From the NCBI GenBank assembly GCA_019420465.1, contig JAHZHB010000033.1, forward strand, positions 1 through 22,593: DNA of 22,593 bases, given 5' to 3'. The translations under genes were made by a program, and so were the position numbers. The notes below the pieces were generated by a model, which saw nothing but the letters and a program-made list of their open reading frames with translations, had not been told where the DNA came from and made no database searches. Below are positions 14,020 to 22,101 of this stretch, in pieces (position 1 is the first letter of the stretch; every line of letters starts with the position of its first letter). The DNA comes from Lachnospiraceae bacterium. Lineage in GTDB: Bacteria > Bacillota > Clostridia > Lachnospirales > Lachnospiraceae.

Positions 14020-15345
14020 ATGGATATCAATACATTGAAAAAAATCTTGCAGGAGAATGGTATCGTAGGTGCCGGCGGAGCAGGTTTCCCGACTTATGCC
14101 AAGCTGGACGAGCGTGCAAATACGATTCTTCTGAACTGTGCCGAGTGTGAACCGCTTTTAAAACTTCACAGACAGCTTCTGGAAAAACATGCATATGAGA
14201 TTATGAAGACATTCAGCATGGTAGCAGACGTTGTTGGTGCAGATGAAGCGATCATCGGCGTAAAAGAGTCCTACAAGGATACAGTAAAGGCTCTGGAAAC
14301 TTACATAGATGAGTTCCCGAAGGTAAAGATCCATCAGCTGCCGGAAGTATATCCGATGGGTGATGAGGTTGTTTTGATTTATGAAGCAACAGGACGTGTT
14401 GTACGTCCGGGCGGACTTCCGATCGAGCAGGGAGTTACCGTATTTAACGTAGAAACTATTTATAATGTATATCGTGCCGTAGAAAAGAACCATCCAGTAA
14501 CAGACAAGCTGGTTTCTGTTGTTGCCGAGGTTGAGCATCCGGTAACAGTTCGTGTACCGTTAGGTACTACGATCGGTGAAGTTGTTGCTCTGGCCGGTGT
14601 GACCACAGTTAAGGATCCGGTATATTTTGTCGGTGGTCCGATGATGGGCTTTATCGGCAGTGCAGACATGCCGGTCACAAAGACGACCAATGCTGTGCTG
14701 GTTCTTCCGAACGATCACATTATTGTCAATAAAAAGAGAAGAAAAGCATCTATCGACATGAAGAGAGCAGCATCTATCTGCTGCCAGTGTCAGATGTGTA
14801 CAGATCTGTGTCCGAGACACAATCTGGGTCATCCGATCGAGCCGCATAAATTCATGCGTGCAACATCCAACAAAGACTTCAGAGATACCAATCCGTACAT
14901 CAATACCTTCTTCTGCTGCTCCTGTGGCGTATGTGAGATGTTCGCCTGCCCGCAGAGCCTGGCACCGCGTTCCCTGATGGCTGATTTCAAGGGTGCCCTT
15001 CGTCAGAATGGTGTGAAACCGCCGCAGGTAACAACAAAACCGGTTCAGGAGAGCAGAGAGTACCGCAAGGTTCCGGAAGAAAGACTGATGGCGAGACTTG
15101 GTCTGACCAAATACGACAAGCCGGCTCCGCTGGACGATGAAGTGGTTCCGGTAAAGAAGGTTACTGTAAAACTGAGCCAGCATATCGGTGCTCCGGCACA
15201 GGCTGTTGTAGCCAAAGGGGATATGGTAACTGTTGGACAGGTGATCGCAAAACCGGCTGATAAAGCCTTAAGCGTAGCCATCCATGCATCCATCAGCGGC
15301 AGAGTCGCAGATGTTAATGCTCAGACAATCGTAATCGTAGCATAG
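14020..15345 (+). CDS. pduS: PduS-like iron-sulfur flavoprotein (RnfC family)
   Basis: This 441-residue redox protein is related to RnfC and the Nqo1 family. The N-terminal GIVGAGGAGFPTYAKL motif is the NADH/FMN-binding glycine-rich segment. Two [4Fe-4S] motifs follow: Cys254-X2-Cys257-X2-Cys260-X3-Cys264, and Cys299-X2-Cys302-X2-Cys305-X4-Cys310. The C-terminal region (about 385-441) resembles a biotinyl/barrel-sandwich domain. In B12-type Pdu organelles PduS reduces cobalamin; with a glycyl-radical pathway there is no cobalamin step, so a role in moving electrons across the shell together with PduT is more likely. Placement next to pduT supports that inference. Confidence 0.93.
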   Translation: MDINTLKKILQENGIVGAGGAGFPTYAKLDERANTILLNCAECEPLLKLHRQLLEKHAYEIMKTFSMVADVVGADEAIIGVKESYKDTVKALETYIDEFPKVKIHQLPEVYPMGDEVVLIYEATGRVVRPGGLPIEQGVTVFNVETIYNVYRAVEKNHPVTDKLVSVVAEVEHPVTVRVPLGTTIGEVVALAGVTTVKDPVYFVGGPMMGFIGSADMPVTKTTNAVLVLPNDHIIVNKKRRKASIDMKRAASICCQCQMCTDLCPRHNLGHPIEPHKFMRATSNKDFRDTNPYINTFFCCSCGVCEMFACPQSLAPRSLMADFKGALRQNGVKPPQVTTKPVQESREYRKVPEERLMARLGLTKYDKPAPLDDEVVPVKKVTVKLSQHIGAPAQAVVAKGDMVTVGQVIAKPADKALSVAIHASISGRVADVNAQTIVIVA

Positions 15346-15361
15346 AAAGGACGTGCACAAG

Positions 15362-15910
15362 ATGAGTAAAGCAATCGGTATGATTGAATTTAAGACCATA
15401 GCTACAGGTATTACCGCAGCAGATGCTATGGTAAAGACAGCAGAGGTTGAGCTTGTAGAAGCACAGGCCGTATGTCCCGGTAAATATATTGCTATCGTTT
15501 CCGGTGACCTGAGTGCTGTTAAAGCAGCTGTAGACGCAGCCTGCACACAGTATGAAACACAGTTGATCGACAGTATGGTTCTGGGTAATCCTCACGAATC
15601 TATCTTCCCGGCTATTTACGGTGCATCTCATGTAGATGACATCAGCGCACTGGGTATCATTGAGACCTATGATGTTGCAGCTATTATCGAGGCAGCCGAT
15701 GCCGCAGCAAAGACAGCAATCGTAGAGCTGATCGAGCTGCGTATCGCCAAAGGTATGTGTGGTAAATCCTACATGCTGCTGACCGGAGAGGTTTCCGCAG
15801 TTGAGGCAGCTATTGAGCGTGCCAAGACAGTTGTCGGACCGAAGGGTATGTATCTGGATTCTTCCGTTATCGCCCATCCGGACAAAAAGATCGCCAATTC
15901 CATTTTGTAA
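15362..15910 (+). CDS. pduT: Tandem BMC-domain trimeric shell protein PduT
   Basis: This 182-residue BMC-T protein carries two BMC domains: residues 4-90 (AIGMIEFKTIATGITAADAM) and 96-180 (ALGIIETYDVAAIIEAADAA). Cys38 in AVCPGKYIAIV matches the position of the cysteine that holds a [4Fe-4S] cluster in the trimer pore of Salmonella PduT. An in-frame GTG at 15353 overlaps the AAAGGACG ribosome site, so ATG 15362 is the likely start. Located next to the PduS-like gene, it fits an electron conduit through the shell. Confidence 0.93.
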   Translation: MSKAIGMIEFKTIATGITAADAMVKTAEVELVEAQAVCPGKYIAIVSGDLSAVKAAVDAACTQYETQLIDSMVLGNPHESIFPAIYGASHVDDISALGIIETYDVAAIIEAADAAAKTAIVELIELRIAKGMCGKSYMLLTGEVSAVEAAIERAKTVVGPKGMYLDSSVIAHPDKKIANSIL

Positions 15911-15930
15911 TTGAAACTGGTAGTTTGGAT

Positions 15931-15964
15931 ATCGGGGAAAGTTCTTGAGAGACTCTTCCCCGAT
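15931..15964 (+). other. Intercistronic hairpin after pduT
   Basis: ATCGGGGAA (15931-15939) pairs with TTCCCCGAT (15956-15964), with AGT/ACT pairing further inside. No T-run follows. It lies between the structural genes and the DeoR regulator and could stabilise the upstream mRNA or reduce regulator expression. Confidence 0.6.
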
Positions 15965-15996
15965 CCATATGCAGCTGCAGGAAAGGAGAGCAACAG

Positions 15997-16761
15997 ATGC
16001 TTGCACTTGAAAGAAGAAATCTGATACTCGAAAAACTGCAGGAAGATAAAAAGGTTGTTGTCAGTTCGCTGAGCCGGCAGTTTAAGGTATCCGAAGAAAC
16101 GATTCGACGGGATCTTGAAAAACTTGAAGCCGATGGCTTTGCTATTAAAAGCTACGGTGGTGCTGTACTCAACGAAAACAGCAACATAGATATGCCTTTT
16201 GGTATTCGCAAAAACAAAAATGTCTCTGCAAAACAGAAGATCGCCGAGATCACTGCCAGACTGGTAGATGATGATGATCAGATCATGTTGGATGCCAGTA
16301 CGACAGCGGTATTTATCGCGCGCGCACTGAAACAGAAAGCCAGACTGACGGTAGTGACCAATTCCATAGAGGTCCTGCTTGAACTGGCCGATATGCCGGG
16401 CTGGTCTGTTATCTCCACCGGAGGTAAGCTCAAAGAGGGCTATCTGGCACTTCTGGGGTACAATGCGCAGATCGGTGTAGAGAGATACTGTGCGGACAAG
16501 CTGTTTCTGTCCTGCAAGGGACTGGACATTTTCCGGGGATTTATGGATTCACAGGAAGCTTTCGCACAGGTCAAACAGTCTATGTTACGGTCTGCCAGAG
16601 AGATTTATCTGGTCGTGGATCATTCAAAATTCGAACAGGGAGCCTTCTGCAAGGTAGGCGATTTCGGAATTTTAAGCGGTGTGATCACAGACAGAGAGCC
16701 AACAGAGGAATGGCTGCAGTTTTTTGCGGAACAGGGCATACGATGCTATTATCCTAATTAA
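15997..16761 (+). CDS. DeoR-family transcriptional regulator
   Basis: This 254-residue regulator has the DeoR N-terminal helix-turn-helix (ALERRNLILEKLQEDKKVVVSSLSRQFKVSEETIRRDLEKLEADGFAIKSYGGAVL) and a C-terminal sugar-phosphate-sensing domain (IMLDASTTAVFIARAL, VVTNSIEVLLELAD, STGGKLKEGYLALLG, DKLFLSCKGLD). Members of this family often sense phosphorylated sugars such as fuculose-1-phosphate. It is the 3'-side regulator of the locus and a likely repressor of promoters 1 and 2. AAAGGAGAG precedes the ATG. The effector is inferred. Confidence 0.92.
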   Translation: MLALERRNLILEKLQEDKKVVVSSLSRQFKVSEETIRRDLEKLEADGFAIKSYGGAVLNENSNIDMPFGIRKNKNVSAKQKIAEITARLVDDDDQIMLDASTTAVFIARALKQKARLTVVTNSIEVLLELADMPGWSVISTGGKLKEGYLALLGYNAQIGVERYCADKLFLSCKGLDIFRGFMDSQEAFAQVKQSMLRSAREIYLVVDHSKFEQGAFCKVGDFGILSGVITDREPTEEWLQFFAEQGIRCYYPN

Positions 16762-16794
16762 TGCGGATATTTCAGAATTAGTGAGAGGATATTC

Positions 16795-17940
16795 ATGAAT
16801 ACTTTTAAGATGCTTACGACGATCCATTTTGGCGAAAATGCCCTGGATCACCTCAGAGAAATTCCCTATAACAGGATTATGATTATTATGGATCCGTTTG
16901 TATATACCAGTGGCCTGTACAAACAGATCACCGTTCATCTGGACGCAGCCGGCAAGACATACACCCTGTTCAGTGACGTTGTGCCGGATGCACCGTTAAA
17001 TAAGATTACAGCCGGTGTCAAGGCATTCCTTGACTACAAGCCGGATACGATCATCGCTATCGGTGGCGGATCGGCGATCGATTCCTCAAAGACGATCCGT
17101 GAATTTGCGTTAAAGATCAATCCATACGGAAAAGTAGGTCTGATCGCTATTCCGACGACCAGTGGTACCGGTTCCGAGGTTACCTCTTTTGCTGTTGTCA
17201 ACGATACAGAAGCCAAGGTTAAATACCCGCTCGTATCAGACAGCCTGACAGCAGATGAAGCAATCCTTGATGCTAAACTAGTGGCTAGTGTACCGCCGAC
17301 GATCACGGCAGATACCGGTATGGATGTTGTGACCCATGCACTGGAATCTTATGTCAGCACACAGCACAATGAGTTTTCTGCAGCTCTTGCTGAGAAAGCT
17401 CTGGAGATCTGCAGTGTGTTCCTGACCAGATGTTACTATGACGGTAACGATATGCATGCCCGTCAGAAAATGCATGTAGCTTCCTGCCTGGCAGGTCTGG
17501 CTTTCAATACAGCTTCTCTGGGTATCAATCACAGTATGGCACATCAGCTGGGCGCAAGATTCCATATCCCGCACGGCCGGGCCAATGCGATGCTGTTGCC
17601 GCATGTTATTGAGTTTAACTCAGATATCAACCATGCCAGCCGCAGCCAGAAAGAGTATCTGCCGGCTGTAGAGCGATATGCTTCTGCAGCACATGTACTG
17701 GGCCTTTCCAGTTACAATCCGGTTATGGGTGTCAGATCGCTTGTAAACTGGACACAGTTTATGATGAAAGAAATGGCGATTCCGATGCGGATCTCTGAGT
17801 TAAAAACTATCAGTGCTGTAGAATATTTCGATGCACTGGATGAGATGTCTGAAAATGCTCTGAAAGATGGCTGTACCGCAACAAATCCGCGTCCGGTCAC
17901 AAAGGAGCAGATCAAACATATTTATACAAAGCTCTGGTAA
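16795..17940 (+). CDS. pduQ: Iron-containing alcohol dehydrogenase (PduQ-like propanol dehydrogenase or lactaldehyde reductase)
   Basis: This 381-residue group III dehydrogenase has the nucleotide motif AIGGGSAIDSSK (residues 88-99) and metal ligands Asp177 and His181 (GMDVVTHALESY), His246 (NHSMAHQLG) and His260 (IPHGRANAMLLPH), matching the FucO pattern in spacing. It should recycle NADH by reducing propionaldehyde to 1-propanol, or reduce lactaldehyde to 1,2-propanediol. No encapsulation peptide is visible, so it may be cytosolic or enter bound to a partner. It starts 34 bases after the regulator and ends before a clear terminator, closing the locus. Confidence 0.92.
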   Translation: MNTFKMLTTIHFGENALDHLREIPYNRIMIIMDPFVYTSGLYKQITVHLDAAGKTYTLFSDVVPDAPLNKITAGVKAFLDYKPDTIIAIGGGSAIDSSKTIREFALKINPYGKVGLIAIPTTSGTGSEVTSFAVVNDTEAKVKYPLVSDSLTADEAILDAKLVASVPPTITADTGMDVVTHALESYVSTQHNEFSAALAEKALEICSVFLTRCYYDGNDMHARQKMHVASCLAGLAFNTASLGINHSMAHQLGARFHIPHGRANAMLLPHVIEFNSDINHASRSQKEYLPAVERYASAAHVLGLSSYNPVMGVRSLVNWTQFMMKEMAIPMRISELKTISAVEYFDALDEMSENALKDGCTATNPRPVTKEQIKHIYTKLW

Positions 17941-18011
17941 ACCAGTGGGGAAACCCGCAGGCAGACAAAGCTCTGTGATCGACTGCACATAGCGGACATT
18001 GCAGATATAAG

Positions 18012-18044
18012 GAGGTGTATCCTGACAGGGTTGCACCTCTTTTT
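18012..18044 (+). terminator. Rho-independent terminator closing the microcompartment operon
   Basis: GAGGTG (18012-18017) pairs with CACCTC (18034-18039), with further pairing of the inner CC/GG bases. TTTTT (18040-18044) follows directly. Confidence 0.88.
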
Positions 18045-18374
18045 ACGCGGGCAACGAGCCAGAGTCCGTGCTTGCATGAGATTTTGGCGGCTGCAGCGAT
18101 AGCCATGAGAGACTCGCAAAGTGTGTTCTTTATGGTTTCTTTTATTCAACATACAGTATGCAGCAAAGCAGGAGATATCCTGCATATGTAACGGGATAAC
18201 TGTAAAAGCTGCAAAGCTATGGTATGAGGACAATAAAGCAAAAACTGTGTATGAAAGGGTGAAACGTTTCGCGCTGTAGAATGATTGGATTGCCAGCAGG
18301 AACCGGCAGAGAACAAAGCAGGCGAGACGGGTATGCTGTAGGCAAACGGCCACACTGCAAAGGGGGAAGTTACA
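18045..18374 (+). other. Gene-free leader region upstream of the LacI-type regulator
   Basis: No plausible ORF was seen. The region holds two small palindromes, CATACAGTATG (18150-18160) and GCAGGAGATATCCTGC (18168-18183), and a LacI-type operator at 18259-18272. A clear sigma-A promoter was not found; TGTAAA with TATGAG near 18222 is a weak candidate. The ribosome site AGGGGGAA is at 18361-18368. Confidence 0.5.
18259..18272. promoter_or_regulatory. LacI-family operator ahead of lacI-type gene
   Basis: GTGAAACGTTTCGC contains the perfect palindrome GAAACGTTTC with the central CG typical of LacI/CcpA-family sites. It matches the two operators at 19455-19484, suggesting that the adjacent regulator controls itself. 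A CcpA site is the alternative. Confidence 0.72.
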
Positions 18375-19394
18375 GTGGCAGCAACAATTAAAGATATCAA
18401 AGAAGAAACAGGGCTTTCTCTTGCCACGATTTCAAAGTACTTAAACGGAGGAAAAGTACTCGAGGAGAATGCCCAGCGCATTCGTGCAGCCGTTGAAAAG
18501 CTGCACTACCAGCCAAATGAGATGGCCAGAAGTCTGGTGACGAACAGAACGCACACAGTTGGTATTATCTGCTACAGTGTGGCAGCTTTGTTTGCAGGTA
18601 TGATGATCAAACATGTGGGTGATTATCTACGCCAAATGGGGTATGGCGTACTGATCTGCGATTCAGATAACAGTGATGCACTGCAGGAAGAAAATATCCG
18701 CTTCATGATCAATAAGAAAGTGGATGGTATCATTTTGATTCCGGTGTCGGCAAAGCCGACAGCGCTTCATCTGACAAAAGAGGCACATATACCGCTTGTC
18801 CTCCTGGATCGAGATGTAAAGGGAGGTGGTTACGATACCGTAACTGTCAACAATTATGAGGCTTCTGTGAAGCTGATAGAGTGTCTGACTGAAAAGCATC
18901 ATGAAAAGATCGCACTGATCAGTTCAGAAGCGCATTTATCCCATGTGGAACGTAACCGGGCTTATTTTGATGTGATGCACAGAGAGGGACTGACGATCAA
19001 TCCGGAGTATATTTTTCTGGATGCACATTCTGTAGAAGCCGGTTACTCACTGATGAAAAAACTGCTGAATCTGCCAGAACGGCCGACAGCGGTATTTTCC
19101 ACGGGATACGATTTTAATCTTGGCATTGTTATGGCACTGAATGAAGCAGGTCTGAAGCTCCCGGATGAAATGTCCGTTGTGGGTTTTGATGATCTTTTGC
19201 TTCCACGCATCCTGCATCCGCAGCTGACGGTCATGGCACAGCCGATGGAAGAACTGGGTGTGGCTGCAGCGGCACTTTTGCTGAAACGCATCGAGAAAAA
19301 ATCAACAGATAAGGTGGAGCATGTTGTCCTTAAGACAAAACTTCTTGAGGGAAATTCCGTTATGGAGCTGCCGCTTGCTGCTGTTAAAAATTAA
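18375..19394 (+). CDS. LacI-family sugar-responsive repressor
   Basis: This 339-residue regulator begins TIKDIKEETGLSLATISKYLNGGKVLEENAQRIRAAVEKLHYQPN, the LacI helix-turn-helix and hinge helix (NEMARSLVTNRT). A periplasmic-binding-protein-like effector domain follows (HTVGIICYSV, KVDGIILIPVS, IPLVLLDRD, MSVVGFDDLLLPRILHPQLTVMAQP). It starts at GTG 18375, 6 bases after AGGGGGAA. It lies directly upstream of an ABC sugar transport operon whose promoter carries matching operators. The inducer is unknown. Confidence 0.94.
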   Translation: MAATIKDIKEETGLSLATISKYLNGGKVLEENAQRIRAAVEKLHYQPNEMARSLVTNRTHTVGIICYSVAALFAGMMIKHVGDYLRQMGYGVLICDSDNSDALQEENIRFMINKKVDGIILIPVSAKPTALHLTKEAHIPLVLLDRDVKGGGYDTVTVNNYEASVKLIECLTEKHHEKIALISSEAHLSHVERNRAYFDVMHREGLTINPEYIFLDAHSVEAGYSLMKKLLNLPERPTAVFSTGYDFNLGIVMALNEAGLKLPDEMSVVGFDDLLLPRILHPQLTVMAQPMEELGVAAAALLLKRIEKKSTDKVEHVVLKTKLLEGNSVMELPLAAVKN

Positions 19395-19417
19395 ACAGAC
19401 AAAAATGCGGAAAAGCG

Positions 19418-19446
19418 TTTACAATTCCAAGATTAAATAGTATAAT
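19418..19446 (+). promoter_or_regulatory. Sigma-A promoter of the sugar ABC transport operon
   Basis: TTTACA (19418-19423), 17 bases, then TATAAT (19441-19446). The -35 overlaps AAAAGCGTTTACA (19411-19423), which resembles a catabolite-response element, so CcpA control is possible in addition to the local repressor. Confidence 0.88.
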
Positions 19447-19454
19447 CATTACAC

Positions 19455-19484
19455 GCGAAACGTTTTGAGTGAAAACGTTTTTGT
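19455..19484. promoter_or_regulatory. Tandem LacI-type operators downstream of the -10
   Basis: GCGAAACGTTTTGA (19455-19468) and GTGAAAACGTTTTTG (19469-19483) both centre on CG, with centres 15 bases apart. They cover the predicted transcription start, where bound repressor would block initiation. Confidence 0.82.
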
Positions 19485-19506
19485 GAAAGTTGTCCAGTGT
19501 AAATGT

Positions 19507-19537
19507 GTCACAGAGTGTCGAAATACTGTGACTTTTT
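19507..19537 (+). terminator. Terminator-like hairpin in the transport operon leader
   Basis: GTCACAG (19507-19513) pairs with CTGTGAC (19526-19532), followed by TTTTT (19533-19537). It lies after the promoter and 40 bases before the permease start, so it would attenuate the operon rather than end lacI transcription. No obvious anti-terminator pairing was found. Confidence 0.65.
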
Positions 19538-19577
19538 ATATTGCGGCACACCAAAAAAAATGTTGGGAGGAAGAAAA

Positions 19578-20555
19578 TTGGAAAAGATCAAACAAAATCC
19601 AATCGTAAAGAAGCTGGGACTCAACAGGATTCTTCTTATATGTATCCTGATCCTGATGTTCATAGTCTTCAAAGTTGCACTGGGTGCTAAGTTCCCGGTA
19701 GCGGAGAGTATTACAGCCACTTTGAACTATGTATATTTCCTTGGCTTCTTGTCACTCGGTGTAACTTTCGTAATCGCAACAGGTGGTATCGATTTCTCTA
19801 TCGGACCGGTTATGTTCTGTTGCGCACTGGTTTCAGGTTACTGCCTGAATTCTTACCACGTACCGTTAGCAGCTTCCATGATCATCAGCATACTGATCGG
19901 TCTGGCTTTCGGTATCTTCAACGGATGGCTGGTAGCGTATATGTCCGTACCGCCGTTCATCGTATCCATGGCTTCCATGAATATTGCCAAGGGTATTGCA
20001 TCCGTATTCACAAAGACACAGTCTGTCAGCTGGCCGCAGAGTGCTGATCCGGTCAATGGCTGGTTCAGAAATATCGTATCCTTCAAGGGATTTCCGGTAG
20101 GTCTGGTCGTATTCCTGGTAGCTGCTGTACTGTGTGGTATCGTTCTTTACAATACCAAACCTGGTCGTTACATTCTCTGTCTTGGTTCCAACCGTGAGGC
20201 CGTACGTCTTTCCGGTGTTAATACCAAGAAGTGGGAGATGCTGGCTTATGTAATCTGTGGTCTGTTAGTTGGTATCGCTTCTCTGTTCTTCGTAGCAGCG
20301 TACACAACAGTTCAGCCGGGTTACGGTGATCAGTACAACAATGAGGCTATTGCAGGCTGTGTAATGGGTGGTACATCCATGGTCGGCGGTCTGGCTTCCA
20401 TCGGTGGTACTGTGATCGGTGTGGCTATCATTTCACTTCTTCAGCAGGGTATCATGGCATTTGGTCTTGGTAAAGGTCAGCAGATGATCATTACCGGTAT
20501 CATCGTAATCGTAGCCGTATATGCCGACGTATCCGCAAGACGCAGAAAGAACTAA
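19578..20555 (+). CDS. rbsC: ABC sugar transporter permease (RbsC family)
   Basis: This 325-residue membrane protein with about eight to ten hydrophobic segments forms part of the channel of a ribose/galactose-type importer. Family motifs include GVTFVIATGGIDFSIG, the ATPase-coupling loop GSNREAVRLSGVN and CVMGGTSMVGGLASIGGT. The frame extends upstream to an ATG at 19503, but those 25 residues fall on the terminator-like hairpin. GGGAGGAA at 19565-19572 points to TTG 19578 as the start, which also gives the usual family length. The ATP-binding gene follows after 17 bases. Substrate is not identifiable. Confidence 0.92.
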   Translation: MEKIKQNPIVKKLGLNRILLICILILMFIVFKVALGAKFPVAESITATLNYVYFLGFLSLGVTFVIATGGIDFSIGPVMFCCALVSGYCLNSYHVPLAASMIISILIGLAFGIFNGWLVAYMSVPPFIVSMASMNIAKGIASVFTKTQSVSWPQSADPVNGWFRNIVSFKGFPVGLVVFLVAAVLCGIVLYNTKPGRYILCLGSNREAVRLSGVNTKKWEMLAYVICGLLVGIASLFFVAAYTTVQPGYGDQYNNEAIAGCVMGGTSMVGGLASIGGTVIGVAIISLLQQGIMAFGLGKGQQMIITGIIVIVAVYADVSARRRKN

Positions 20556-20572
20556 TCGGAAAGGAGAAGAGA

Positions 20573-22087
20573 ATGGGCGAAGTTATTTTAACAATGAAAG
20601 AAATTGACAAGTCTTTCCCGGGCGTACATGCTCTGGATCATGTAAACTTCGAAGTAAGACGCGGTGAAGTACATGCTCTGATGGGAGAGAACGGTGCCGG
20701 TAAATCTACCCTGATGAAAGTTCTGACAGGTATCTATCAGAAGGATTCCGGTACTATTACATATGAAGGTAAAGAGACCGAGTTCCACAGCACCCGTGAA
20801 GCACAGGATGCCGGTGTCGTTATCGTACACCAGGAGCTGAACATGGTCGGCGACCTTACCGTAGCACAGAATATCTTCATCGGACGTGAGCCGAAAAAGG
20901 GCTTCAAGATCGACGATAAGAAAATGATCGAAGAGTCTAAAAAGCTGTTCGAAGAGTTACATATCGACATCAACCCGAAAGAAAAAATGAGTAACCTGAC
21001 TGTAGGTAAACAGCAGATGTGTGAGATCGCCAAAGCTATCTCCCACAAAGCCAAAGTTATCATCTTCGATGAGCCGTCAGCTGCTCTGACTGAGAAAGAG
21101 ATCGCGGATCTGTTCACCATCATCCGTGACCTGCGTGAAAAACAGCTCGGTATCGTATATATTTCCCACCGTATGGACGAGATCAAGGTCATCACAGACC
21201 GTGTTACTGTCATGCGAGATGGTGGTTATGTAGGTACACTGATCACTGCACAGAGCTCCAAAGAGGATATCATCAACATGATGGTTGGCCGTGTCATCTA
21301 CGAAGATCCGAAGACACAGAGTGCCGTTCCGAAGGACGCACCGGTCGTTCTGAAAGTAGAACACTTAAATGCCGGCAAGATGGTTCAGGATGTCAGCTTC
21401 GAGCTGCATAAGGGTGAAATCCTTGGCTTCTCCGGACTGATGGGTGCAGGACGTACAGAGACAGCCAGAGCACTGTTTGGTGCAGATCCGAAGACCAGCG
21501 GCAAGATCTCTGTTATGGGTAAAGATGGTCAGCTTCACGAAGTGACCATTCACAGCCCGCAGGATGCTGTTAAAGCCGGTATCGGTTATCTGTCTGAGGA
21601 CAGAAGACGTTACGGTGTCGTTGTACAGAAGTCTATCATCGAGAATACAACACTGGCCACCATGGAACAGTATACCTCCGGTCTTCTGATCAATAAGGGT
21701 AAAGAGAAAAAAATCACCCAGAAGTATATTGAAGAGCTGGCAACTAAGACACCGAGCGCAGATCAGCTTGTTGTTAACCTATCCGGTGGTAACCAGCAGA
21801 AAGTCGTTATCGCTAAGTGGCTGGTTCGCGACAGTGAGATCCTGATCTTCGATGAGCCAACCCGTGGTATTGACGTCGGTGCCAAGAATGAGATCTATAA
21901 GTTAATGAATAGACTGGCAGCTGAAGGTAAATCCATTATCATGATTTCTTCAGAAATGACTGAGATTCTCCGTATGAGTGACCGTATCATTGTTATGTGT
22001 GAAGGTAAGAAGACCGGTGAGATCGACATTGCCGAGGCTACACAGGAAAATATCATGGATAAGGCCACAAGAGATATTCAGGATTAA
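20573..22087 (+). CDS. rbsA: Sugar ABC transporter ATP-binding protein, two ATPase domains (RbsA/MglA family)
   Basis: This 504-residue tandem ATPase has an N-terminal domain with Walker A GENGAGKST (residues 38-46), a signature-like NLTVGKQQMCEIAKA and Walker B KVIIFDEPSAAL. The C-terminal domain has the usual degenerate Walker A (GLMGAGRTETAR), the signature LSGGNQQK and Walker B ILIFDEPTRGIDVGA. This asymmetry is normal for RbsA, MglA and XylG. It powers import with the permeases on either side. AAGGAGA precedes the ATG. The family is certain; the sugar is not. Confidence 0.95.
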   Translation: MGEVILTMKEIDKSFPGVHALDHVNFEVRRGEVHALMGENGAGKSTLMKVLTGIYQKDSGTITYEGKETEFHSTREAQDAGVVIVHQELNMVGDLTVAQNIFIGREPKKGFKIDDKKMIEESKKLFEELHIDINPKEKMSNLTVGKQQMCEIAKAISHKAKVIIFDEPSAALTEKEIADLFTIIRDLREKQLGIVYISHRMDEIKVITDRVTVMRDGGYVGTLITAQSSKEDIINMMVGRVIYEDPKTQSAVPKDAPVVLKVEHLNAGKMVQDVSFELHKGEILGFSGLMGAGRTETARALFGADPKTSGKISVMGKDGQLHEVTIHSPQDAVKAGIGYLSEDRRRYGVVVQKSIIENTTLATMEQYTSGLLINKGKEKKITQKYIEELATKTPSADQLVVNLSGGNQQKVVIAKWLVRDSEILIFDEPTRGIDVGAKNEIYKLMNRLAAEGKSIIMISSEMTEILRMSDRIIVMCEGKKTGEIDIAEATQENIMDKATRDIQD

Positions 22088-22101
22088 GGAGGAGAAGAGT
22101 C

